Below, piece after piece: positions 1 to 5,906 of a DNA stretch of 5,960 nt (position 1 is its first letter; every line of letters starts with the position of its first letter). The stretch spans positions 1 through 5,960 of the forward strand of contig CACYBT010000214.1 of the NCBI GenBank assembly GCA_902772715.1, read 5' to 3'. The stretch is from an uncultured Succinivibrio sp. GTDB taxonomy: Bacteria; Pseudomonadota; Gammaproteobacteria; Enterobacterales; Succinivibrionaceae. The position numbers and the translations under genes are program-made. The notes under the pieces are model-generated. The model had not been told where the DNA came from, made no database searches, and was given only the letters and a program-made list of their open reading frames with translations.

Positions 1-15
1 AAAACTTGAAAACAG

Positions 16-36
16 ACATATATTTAATATATATGT
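16..36. repeat. AT-rich inverted repeat (8-bp arms, 5-base spacer)
   Basis: ACATATAT at 16-23 is perfectly complementary to ATATATGT at 29-36 with TTAAT between. It has no G+C-rich stem and no T-run of terminator type directly after it, so it is a weak hairpin. It could be an operator, the tail of an upstream gene's 3' region, or simply chance in AT-rich DNA. Confidence 0.35.
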
Positions 37-85
37 ATACTAAATATTTTTGTTTGTTACTTCGGCACAATAATGCATCATAATT

Positions 86-101
86 TTTGAAAATGATCAC
101 A
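86..101. promoter_or_regulatory. Candidate CRP/FNR-family binding site
   Basis: The sequence TTTGA-N6-TCACA matches the CRP core TGTGA-N6-TCACA at 9 of 10 positions. The overlapping TTGAA-N4-ATCAC at 87-100 matches the FNR consensus TTGAT-N4-ATCAA at 8 of 10. Its centre (~93.5) is about 180 bases before the best predicted start of transcription (~275), too far for classical direct activation there. It would suit a weaker promoter using a -10 near 122-127 (class II spacing) or 143-148 (class I spacing), or a divergent gene off the left edge. Carbon or oxygen control of a pyruvate-type oxidoreductase would make biological sense, but this is inference from one motif. Confidence 0.35.
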
Positions 102-176
102 AAACTGTTTAGTGCTTACCAGATAAATAAATTTGATTTCCTTTAAATACGGTTACTCAAAGGCAGAATAATCTCA

Positions 177-208
177 AATTTTCATTTTTTAAATAATTTT
201 CATTTTTT
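177..208. repeat. 14-base direct repeat, 18-bp period
   Basis: AATTTTCATTTTTT occurs at 177-190 and again at 195-208. The second copy runs into GAAAA at 211-215, giving a weak TTTTC/GAAAA inverted repeat. The tandem copies lie just upstream of the predicted promoter. They could be a regulator's paired site or phased T-tracts that bend DNA. Low complexity makes chance a real alternative. Confidence 0.35.
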
Positions 209-215
209 TTGAAAA

Positions 216-268
216 CTATTATTTTTTGCAGAATTAAAATTTGTCAAAAGATGAAAAATTACTAAAAT
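216..268 (+). promoter_or_regulatory. Predicted sigma70-type promoter with UP-like element
   Basis: The -35 box TTGTCA (241-246) and the -10 box TAAAAT (263-268) each match consensus at 5 of 6 positions, with a 16-base spacer. Transcription would begin near 275, leaving a leader of about 54 bases before the first gene. The 216-237 stretch, at the -59 to -38 position, is an A/T-tract block that fits the UP-element consensus at roughly 10 of 14 specified positions by hand alignment. This fits a strongly expressed operon. In DNA this AT-rich, other hexamer pairs are possible. Confidence 0.5.
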
Positions 269-319
269 TAGAGATGTTAGAAGGTTCATTTAGAACTATT
301 TTTATTACACTTGCAAACG

Positions 320-331
320 AGGAGCCGTATG
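320..331 (+). promoter_or_regulatory. Ribosome binding site deciding the first gene's start
   Basis: AGGAG at 320-324 lies four bases before ATG at 329. The longer reading frame could begin at TTG 311, but that start would have no ribosome site and would place the AGGAG inside the coding sequence. The protein starting at 329 also begins exactly as gamma subunits of this family do, with a beta strand leading to HGRGGQG. Confidence 0.8.
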
Positions 332-886
332 CTTCAAATTAGATTACATGGCCGTGGAGGCCAAGGCGTTGTGACAGCCGCTGAAATGCTGACTTTAGCA
401 GCATTTTATGAAGGTCACCATGCACAGGCATTCCCATCTTTCGGATCGGAAAGAACTGGTGCACCAGTGGTTGCATATGCACGTATTGATGATAAAGAGA
501 TACGTACACATGAACCAATCTCAAAACCTGGTGTTGTATTAGTACAGGACAAAACTCTTTTAGGTTCTGTTGATGTCTTCGGTGGTCTTGATCCAAACGG
601 ATTTGCGATCATTAATTCCAAAGACGATCCTGAAATTGTTGTCCCAGAACTATGCAAGTTTTTACCAAAAGGACATGTTTTTACTGTTCCTGCTACAGAC
701 TTTGCTATGCAGAAAATTGGTAAACCTCTGCCAGGTGCTCCTATGTTATCCGCTCTCGCTGCTGTAACAGATATTTTAAAACTTGAGTCTGTTCAGAAAG
801 CATTCCAAGAAAGATATCCTGGTAAGGTGGGTGATGCTAATGCTGAAACCGCTGCCCTTGCTTATAACTATATAAAGGGAGTATAA
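329..886 (+). CDS. porC: 2-oxoacid:acceptor oxidoreductase, gamma subunit (PorC/PorG type)
   Basis: This 185-residue protein is the gamma subunit of a pyruvate/2-ketoisovalerate-type oxidoreductase. It belongs to the cytoplasmic enzyme that converts a 2-oxoacid plus CoA into acyl-CoA, CO2 and two low-potential electrons. In the single-chain enzymes the equivalent domain is fused to the other domains. The family signature HGRGGQG is at residues 7-13, and FPSFGSERTGAPV at 35-47 is the second characteristic block, close to the FPEFGPERRGAPV form common in this family. Length is normal for a free-standing gamma subunit. ATG 329 is chosen over TTG 311 because of the AGGAG at 320-324. The gene is first in the operon, and its stop is separated by one base from the alpha-subunit start, which suggests coupled translation. 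Family assignment is very secure; the substrate is not set by this subunit. Confidence 0.93.
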   Translation: MLQIRLHGRGGQGVVTAAEMLTLAAFYEGHHAQAFPSFGSERTGAPVVAYARIDDKEIRTHEPISKPGVVLVQDKTLLGSVDVFGGLDPNGFAIINSKDDPEIVVPELCKFLPKGHVFTVPATDFAMQKIGKPLPGAPMLSALAAVTDILKLESVQKAFQERYPGKVGDANAETAALAYNYIKGV

Positions 887-887
887 A

Positions 888-2132
888 ATGCTAAAGCAAA
901 TTGAAGGTTCTTTAGGCGTTGCCGAGGCTGTAGCCTTATGCCGCCCTGGCGTGGTCTGTGCTTACCCAATTTCTCCACAAACCCATATTGTTGAGAATGT
1001 TGGTAAATTTGTTAAAACAGGTACTTTAAAAGATTGCGATTTTTTAAACGTAGAATCTGAATTCTCTGCAATGTCAGTCGCCATAGGTTCTTCTGCAGGT
1101 GGTGCTAGAACATATACTGCTACTGCTTCTCAAGGTTTACTGTTTATGGTCGAAGGCATTTATTCCGCATCTGGTTTGGGTCTTCCTATTGTGATGACAG
1201 TTGCCTCACGTGCTATTGGTGGACCAATTAATATCTGGAATGATCATTCTGATTCTTTGTCTCAGCGTGACTCAGGCTGGTTGCAGTTATTCTGTGAGTC
1301 AAATCAGGATGCAGTTGATACTCACATTATGGCTTTCAAAATTGCTGAGACCGTAGGTTTACCAGTTATGGTGTGCATGGATGGTTTTGTTCTGTCACAC
1401 GCTTTTGAGAGATTAGATATTCCTTCACAGGAAGTGGTTGATAAGTTCTTAAAAGAATACGAGCCAAATGAGTATCTCAACACTTCAGAACCTATTTCTA
1501 TGGGTGCCATGGTTGGTCCTGAGGCTTTCACTGAAGTGCGTATTCTTCAGCAGCGCAAGATGGCCCGTGCTCTTAAGGTAATTGAGGATGTGACCAAAGA
1601 ATACCGTGAATTAACCGGTTCTAAATCTGGTGGTCTGCTAGACTGCTACAACTGCGAGAATGCCGATCTTAAACTTATTATTCTTGGTTCTTCTGTTGGT
1701 ACTGCTAAAGATGAGATTGACAGATTAAAGAAAGAAGGCATCAATGTAGGCATCATTTCATTAAAATCCTTCCGTCCATTCCCTTATGCAAAACTTGCTG
1801 AAGCCATTGGTGACACCAAGCAGGTTATCTGCCTTGAGCGTGCATTTTCCTTTGGTGGAAGAGGCATTATCTGCCCTGAAGTAAAGAGAGCAATGGAAGG
1901 CAAGAACTGTGATATTAAGACTGTGGTTGCCGGTTTAGGTGGTCGTGCCATTTACGGTACCACTATCAATGGCATTGTCAAGAATGCCCTAGATGGCAAG
2001 TTCACTGAAGAATTTACATTCTTTGATGTCGACGCTAGTGTCTTAAATTCCTACACTCAGAAGACTGAGGGCGTATCTTTCCCTAACGGCCCAATATGTC
2101 AGTCTCAGATTGACAATTCTGTCAATATGTAA
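888..2132 (+). CDS. porA: 2-oxoacid:acceptor oxidoreductase, alpha subunit (PorA type)
   Basis: This 414-residue alpha subunit carries the thiamine-diphosphate pyrimidine-binding half of the enzyme and, C-terminally, a transketolase-C-like domain (about 262-385). YPISPQT at residues 26-32 is the counterpart of the YPITP motif that contacts the 2-oxoacid. E58 in VESEFSA aligns with the glutamate that activates the thiamine ring. TATASQGL (77-84), NIWNDHSD (115-122) and RDSGW (127-131) are further family blocks. Length is normal. The ribosome site AGGGAG (876-881) lies inside the end of the gamma gene, six bases before the ATG. The YPISPQT variant differs from the YPITPSS-type motif of many pyruvate enzymes and is nearer to forms I associate with 2-ketoisovalerate and phenylglyoxylate enzymes. 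Pyruvate is therefore likely from context but not proven. Confidence 0.93.
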   Translation: MLKQIEGSLGVAEAVALCRPGVVCAYPISPQTHIVENVGKFVKTGTLKDCDFLNVESEFSAMSVAIGSSAGGARTYTATASQGLLFMVEGIYSASGLGLPIVMTVASRAIGGPINIWNDHSDSLSQRDSGWLQLFCESNQDAVDTHIMAFKIAETVGLPVMVCMDGFVLSHAFERLDIPSQEVVDKFLKEYEPNEYLNTSEPISMGAMVGPEAFTEVRILQQRKMARALKVIEDVTKEYRELTGSKSGGLLDCYNCENADLKLIILGSSVGTAKDEIDRLKKEGINVGIISLKSFRPFPYAKLAEAIGDTKQVICLERAFSFGGRGIICPEVKRAMEGKNCDIKTVVAGLGGRAIYGTTINGIVKNALDGKFTEEFTFFDVDASVLNSYTQKTEGVSFPNGPICQSQIDNSVNM

Positions 2133-2146
2133 GCAGGAGATAGATA

Positions 2147-3208
2147 ATGTTAGAGAAAATCAAATTTTACCAAACCGGCTCCAACACCGTTGGTAATCGT
2201 ATGTTAAATCCTGCTATGCGTACCATTCAGGCATCAGAGGATCGTCCAAATAGTTTAATTTCAGGTCATAGAGCCTGTCAGGGTTGTGGTGAAGCATTAG
2301 GTGCCCGTTATGCCATTGATGCTGCCATGAAAGCTACAAATGGTCAAATCATGCTTGTAAACGCTACAGGTTGTCTTGAAGTGTTTTCTACTCCATATCC
2401 AGAATCAGCATGGCAGATACCTTGGATCCACTCTCTGTTTGGTAATGCTGCCTCTGTAGGCTCTGGTCTGGCTGCCGCAGCAAGGATCCTTGCCAAAAAA
2501 CATGGTCAGGAGAATGCTCCACGTATTATTGCTCAAGGCGGTGACGGTGGTACCACTGATATTGGCTTTGGTCCATTGTCTGGTATGTTTGAGCGTAATG
2601 ATGATGTGCTCTATATCTGCTACGATAACGAGGCCTACATGAACACTGGTGTACAGCGTTCATCCGCAACTCCTCCTGCAGCCAGAACCGCTACTACTCA
2701 GCTTGTCGGTGATGCTCCTGGTGCAGACTGGGGTAAAGGTAAGGATGTTCCACTTATTGCCATGGCTCATGGTATTCCATATGTTGCCACTGCTACAGTT
2801 GCCGATCTGCGTGATTTAGAGAATAAAGTTACCAAGGCAATGTCTTTCCATGGAGCACGTTACATTCAGATTTTAGTACCATGCCCATTAGGCTGGGGCT
2901 TAAATTCTTCAAGTACTGTAACTGCTGCACGTCTTGCTATGGAAACTGGCTTCTTCCCTGTGTATGAGGCTGAATATGGTAAGGTAACTTCTGTACGTAA
3001 AATCCGTCAGAAACAGCCTGTTTTGAATTATCTCAAATTACAGCGCCGTTATGCTCACTTGACCGGTAAGAAGGCCGATCCAAATGTGGTCGCAAGATTA
3101 CAGGCTATGTGTGATCAGAACATCAAGAACTTCGGTTTACTTGATGACGACAATACTGAGGCCGCACCAGTTGCAATTCAGGCCTTTGAACGTAATCAGT
3201 CTGTATAA
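2147..3208 (+). CDS. porB: 2-oxoacid:acceptor oxidoreductase, beta subunit (PorB type)
   Basis: This 353-residue beta subunit binds the diphosphate part of thiamine diphosphate and one [4Fe-4S] cluster near the active site. The cluster ligands are visible as C44 and C47 (CQGCGE), C76 (NATGCLE) and C246 (PCPLGW). The cofactor/Mg motif starts at GDGGT (132-136) and ends in DNEAYMNTG (160-168). The protein is somewhat longer than many PorB subunits, with about 30 residues before the first cysteine motif and an acidic, non-conserved-looking C-terminus. The start has AGGAGA at 2135-2140, six bases upstream. The gene follows the alpha gene after 14 bases. Arginine codons are mostly CGT and glycine codons mostly GGT, as expected for a highly expressed enzyme. 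All catalytic and cluster residues are present, so it looks functional. Confidence 0.94.
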   Translation: MLEKIKFYQTGSNTVGNRMLNPAMRTIQASEDRPNSLISGHRACQGCGEALGARYAIDAAMKATNGQIMLVNATGCLEVFSTPYPESAWQIPWIHSLFGNAASVGSGLAAAARILAKKHGQENAPRIIAQGGDGGTTDIGFGPLSGMFERNDDVLYICYDNEAYMNTGVQRSSATPPAARTATTQLVGDAPGADWGKGKDVPLIAMAHGIPYVATATVADLRDLENKVTKAMSFHGARYIQILVPCPLGWGLNSSSTVTAARLAMETGFFPVYEAEYGKVTSVRKIRQKQPVLNYLKLQRRYAHLTGKKADPNVVARLQAMCDQNIKNFGLLDDDNTEAAPVAIQAFERNQSV

Positions 3209-3223
3209 AGGAGATAGTTAATC

Positions 3224-4852
3224 ATGAAGAAAAAAGCATTCGCTGTTACCCTTGATCCAGCTACTTCTTTAAGTAACCATACTGGTTCATGGCGTACATT
3301 GCGCCCAGTTAATGTGTTTAAACTGCCACCATGCAATAATCAGTGTCCAGCCGGTGAAAATATCCAGCAGTGGCTTTATTATGCAGGTGAAGGTGACTAT
3401 GAACACGCTTGGCGCGTTTTAACTGAGGAGAATCCATTACCTGCCTGTATGGGACGTGTTTGTTATCACACCTGTGAAGGCAAATGTAACCGTGGTTTCC
3501 TTGATGAAAGTGTAGGTATCAACTCTGTTGAGCGTTTTTTAGGTGACTATGCACTAGAGCATAATCTTGGCTTTAAGATACCATCTCGCGAGACTGGTAA
3601 GAAAGTTCTGATCATAGGTTCCGGTCCTGCCGGTCTGTCAGCTGCCTATCAGTTGCGTCGTTTCGGCCACAAGGTTCACATCGTTGAGATGGGGCAGGAA
3701 CCAGGTGGTATGATGCGATATGGTATCCCAGTATATCGTTTGCCACGAAACATTTTAGATGCCGAAATCAAGCGTATTACTGATATGGGTGTTGAAATTG
3801 AGTGTGGACGCAAGGTTGAGAATATTGAGGCCGAGAAAAGGAGTGGCAATTATGATGCTGTAATTCTCTGCTTGGGTGCTTCAATCTCTACCAATGTTGA
3901 TATTCCACAGGGAGATACAACATCAATTCTTAATGCTTTGAATGTATTAGGTGAAATTGAAACTAAGGGTGACATCCAGATTGCACGCCGTGTGGCTGTT
4001 TATGGTGGTGGTAATACCGCAGTTGACGTTGCACGTTCTTTACGCCGTATTGGTGCTGAGCCTATTATTGTTTATCGTCGTAACCGTGACAAGATGCCAG
4101 CCAATGAAGAAGAAATGGATGCTGCTATTGAAGAAGGCATTCAGGTAAAATGGTTATCAACTATTGCTGAGGCTAGAAAAGATTCTCTTAAGATTGAAAA
4201 GATGGTCTTAGATGAGAACGGCAAACCAAAGCCAACAGGCGAATATGAAGAACTCCCTGCTGATGCAGTGGTTCTTGCTATCGGCCAGAATGTTGATACT
4301 TCTGTAATCTCCAAGATCAGTGGTCTGAACATGGAGAAGGACAGTGTGGTTATCGACAATGAAACCATGATGACTTCAGTTGATGGCATTTTTGCTGCAG
4401 GTGACTGCGCCAGTACAGACCGTACTGTAACACGTGCCATCGGTATGGGTAAACATGCAGCACGTAGCGTTAACGCCTATCTCAATGGACGTGCCTACAA
4501 GAAAGCAGAAAAGCATGAAATCGCCAAGTTTGAGGATATGCATCCTTGGTACTATACTGATGCTCCTAAGCAGATACGTGAAGAACTTGAGGCTGCACGA
4601 CGTTGCGGTACTTTCGATGAGGTTCAGAAAGGACTTACTGAAGAAAATGCTGTGTTTGAAGCACGTCGTTGTCTCTCATGCGGTAACTGTATGGAATGTG
4701 ACAACTGCTATGGTGTATGCCCAGACAGTGCAATCATCAAGTTAGGTGCAGGCAAAGGCTATGAGTTTAACTATGACTACTGCAAAGGCTGCGGTGTCTG
4801 TGCTCAGGAATGCCCTTGCGGACACATCAAGATGGTACCAGAGCAGATTTAA
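3224..4852 (+). CDS. Fused NAD(P)/FAD oxidoreductase (GltD-like) with C-terminal two-cluster ferredoxin, electron-transfer subunit
   Basis: This 542-residue protein probably links the alpha-beta-gamma enzyme to NAD(P)(H). Residues ~30-110 form the N-terminal Fe-S domain of glutamate synthase small subunits (C37, C41, C75, C80, C84, C88). GSGPAG (132-137) binds FAD and GGMMRYGIP (161-169) is a GltD-type block. GGGNTAVDVAR (261-271) followed by YRR (284-286) marks the NAD(P) site, and AAGDC (391-395) closes the FAD fold. The tail (483-532) is a bacterial ferredoxin with C489/C492/C495/C499 and C520/C523/C526/C530, plus C483 and C486. No large glutamate synthase subunit is nearby, so true GltD is unlikely. 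Known relatives are the flavin/NAD(P) subunits of Azoarcus phenylglyoxylate:NAD+ and 2-oxoglutarate:NADP+ oxidoreductases. The gene starts 15 bases after porB with AGGAGA at 3209-3214. The fusion replaces the separate delta ferredoxin. Whether NADH or NADPH is used cannot be read safely. Confidence 0.9.
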   Translation: MKKKAFAVTLDPATSLSNHTGSWRTLRPVNVFKLPPCNNQCPAGENIQQWLYYAGEGDYEHAWRVLTEENPLPACMGRVCYHTCEGKCNRGFLDESVGINSVERFLGDYALEHNLGFKIPSRETGKKVLIIGSGPAGLSAAYQLRRFGHKVHIVEMGQEPGGMMRYGIPVYRLPRNILDAEIKRITDMGVEIECGRKVENIEAEKRSGNYDAVILCLGASISTNVDIPQGDTTSILNALNVLGEIETKGDIQIARRVAVYGGGNTAVDVARSLRRIGAEPIIVYRRNRDKMPANEEEMDAAIEEGIQVKWLSTIAEARKDSLKIEKMVLDENGKPKPTGEYEELPADAVVLAIGQNVDTSVISKISGLNMEKDSVVIDNETMMTSVDGIFAAGDCASTDRTVTRAIGMGKHAARSVNAYLNGRAYKKAEKHEIAKFEDMHPWYYTDAPKQIREELEAARRCGTFDEVQKGLTEENAVFEARRCLSCGNCMECDNCYGVCPDSAIIKLGAGKGYEFNYDYCKGCGVCAQECPCGHIKMVPEQI

Positions 4853-4867
4853 TTTGCTCATATAGTG

Positions 4868-4896
4868 ATAAAATCCCTGCGCAGCAGGGATTTTAT
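4868..4896. terminator. Strong intrinsic terminator, probably bidirectional
   Basis: ATAAAATCCCTGC (4868-4880) pairs perfectly with GCAGGGATTTTAT (4884-4896) around a GCA loop, giving a 13-bp stem with a G+C-rich core. A T-rich stretch follows on + and an A-rich stretch precedes, so it could work on both strands. It begins 16 bases after the stop of the fused reductase gene and marks the end of the operon, separating it from the next gene. Confidence 0.9.
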
Positions 4897-4951
4897 TATT
4901 TCTATCCCCCTCCCTATCTGATTCTATAAATTATAAGGTTTTAGGATTGCC

Positions 4952-5338
4952 ATGAGCTTTGATTTTAATTACCTTAAATATCAGTTAAAGGCCTTTTTTG
5001 TAAGTACCCATAAGTTAGAGGAGATGGAGTTTATTCTAAATGATCTTGATCCTAAAAAATGTGCAAAAGAGTATGTAAAAAGTCTGCGTTTTAGTGAAGC
5101 ACATGAAAAAATTGTCCTGCATAAACTTTTAATTCTCATTGAGGAAGCCTATATTGCTAAAGTCCCGCTAGGTACTGATACTAAAACCGTGCCATCCGAT
5201 GAAGATGCCTATGTCTATAGACAACGCTATCTAAGCAAATATGAGAACCTTGGCAGCACTATTTCCACTTTCAACAAGTTATGCCTTCTTATAATGCTTG
5301 CCGCCTGTATTATCGTAGTTATCATGCTCTTTACTTAG
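4952..5338 (+). CDS. Hypothetical protein with a single C-terminal membrane helix
   Basis: I do not recognise this 128-residue protein. The first ~105 residues are soluble-looking and mixed-charge, probably mostly helical; a heptad-like hydrophobic stretch around residues 45-72 could form a helix hairpin or contact a partner. A conspicuous hydrophobic segment, FNKLCLLIMLAACIIVVIMLFT, occupies residues 107-128 and ends at the C-terminus, the layout of a tail-anchored inner-membrane protein with its N-terminal body in the cytoplasm. There is no signal peptide. The ATG is supported by AGGA at 4943-4946, five bases upstream. A possible -10 (TATAAA, 4925-4930) lies before it but no good -35 is seen. 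It stands alone: a strong terminator precedes it and 262 bases follow before the next gene. Codon use is less biased than in the operon, suggesting low expression. Function unknown. Confidence 0.75.
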   Translation: MSFDFNYLKYQLKAFFVSTHKLEEMEFILNDLDPKKCAKEYVKSLRFSEAHEKIVLHKLLILIEEAYIAKVPLGTDTKTVPSDEDAYVYRQRYLSKYENLGSTISTFNKLCLLIMLAACIIVVIMLFT

Positions 5339-5391
5339 ATTGAGAAATATTTTAAATTCATTTTTCATCATATCTATATACTAGAGTTTCC

Positions 5392-5416
5392 AGAAATTTT
5401 AAATATAATTTCTTTT
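5392..5416 (+). terminator. Weak AT-rich hairpin with T-run, possible terminator
   Basis: AGAAATT (5392-5398) pairs with AATTTCT (5407-5413) around an 8-base loop, and the stem runs into TTTT (5413-5416). It lies about 54 bases after the stop of the membrane-anchored protein gene. The stem has only one G-C pair, so it is a poor terminator by sequence alone. No better candidate is seen between 5339 and 5600. Confidence 0.3.
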
Positions 5417-5509
5417 GAGACGTCTTTTTCCAGGTTACACCGCCTTAAAATATGATCTATCTTTATGCTTTTAAGTAAGTGGCATCATTGAATTTGTTCT
5501 TTAATAAAA

Positions 5510-5567
5510 AGTTGTTATGCATTCAACTCAAAATTTTTTGAAAGTAATGACTTAAGAATGTTAAGAT
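5510..5567 (+). promoter_or_regulatory. Candidate promoter and operator-like repeats before the ZIP gene
   Basis: TTGAAA (5538-5543) and TAAGAT (5562-5567), 18 bases apart, form a moderate sigma70-like pair. Two short inverted repeats lie at or above the -35: AGTTG-N9-CAACT (5510-5528) and TCAAAA-TT-TTTTGA (5528-5541). The second overlaps the -35 box, where a repressor could act. Neither matches the Zur, Fur or MntR consensus well enough to name a regulator. In AT-rich DNA both could be chance. Confidence 0.3.
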
Positions 5568-5600
5568 AAAATATATTTGAACAAAAAATAATAAGAAATC

Positions 5601-5906
5601 ATGGATGTTACTAATACCTTGATGCTGGCCTCATACTGCGGTCTTTTCATCTTTCTGTGTACAACTTTCGGGGCGGCATTTGTTTTCTTCCTTTTTAACA
5701 ACAAGGGTAAAATTTATACACAGTTATCATTAGGTTTTAGTGCCGGCATCATGCTTGCAGCCTCAGTCTTCTCACTGCTGATTCCTGCTATTGATTTATC
5801 AACCTATGAGGGCACTTTAAAAATCTATCCTGTCATTGGTGGTTTTATTCTTGGAATCCTTTTTTTAATCTTAATTGACTTTAGTTTCGCAAATGTTTTT
5901 GGGTAG
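5601..5906 (+). pseudogene. ZIP-family metal transporter, N-terminal fragment (truncated)
   Basis: The reading frame gives 101 residues against roughly 250-270 for intact bacterial ZIP (ZupT/GufA-like) metal-uptake proteins of the inner membrane. Residues 10-32, 41-63 and 76-92 are three membrane helices. The block from TTFGAA (21-26) through LGFSAGIMLAAS (44-55) to LLIPAID (59-65) is typical of the family's first two helices. The match runs to LIDF near residue 93, where ZIP proteins normally continue into a histidine-bearing loop and the metal-binding helices 4 and 5. Here it diverges to SFANVFG and stops, so the HxxxE-type metal site is missing. No other frame resumes ZIP sequence before the window ends, so a simple frameshift does not explain it. 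Insertion or rearrangement at about 5877-5885 is the best reading. The ribosome site is weak (AAGAA at 5593-5597). A product, if made, should not transport. Confidence 0.7.

Larger units (their letters stand above)
1..328. other. AT-rich gene-free leader of the oxidoreductase operon
   Basis: No convincing coding sequence is seen here on either strand. All frames are cut by frequent stops; the longest opening, from about 3 to 83 on +, is low-complexity AT-rich sequence with no ribosome site. G+C is about 23% by hand count, far below the genes that follow. The stretch holds an inverted repeat (16-36), a CRP/FNR-like site (86-101), a 14-base direct repeat (177-190 and 195-208) and a sigma70-like promoter (241-268), each listed separately. 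It is best read as the regulatory region of the operon. It may also serve a gene lying left of the window. Confidence 0.8.

Noticed and set aside
16..36. Inverted repeat as an intrinsic terminator of an upstream gene
   Set aside because: The stem is almost entirely A-T and there is no T-run immediately after it, so it is listed only as a repeat.
311..328. Longer version of the gamma subunit starting at TTG 311
   Set aside because: It has no ribosome site of its own, would place AGGAG inside the coding sequence, and adds six residues before the family's normal N-terminus.
4141..4440. Minus-strand 99-residue open frame inside the fused reductase gene
   Set aside because: It is fully antisense to a conserved gene, has no ribosome site and is a codon-bias shadow; the same applies to the minus-strand frames at 339-596, 415-657 and 1322-1531.
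4434..4745. Alternative + strand frame inside the ferredoxin region
   Set aside because: It overlaps the cysteine-motif coding frame out of phase and has no recognisable protein content; the frames at 570-767 and 3951-4148 are likewise shadows.
3224..4852. Assignment as glutamate synthase small subunit (GltD)
   Set aside because: It lacks a large-subunit partner, carries a C-terminal two-cluster ferredoxin, and sits in an operon with three 2-oxoacid oxidoreductase subunits.
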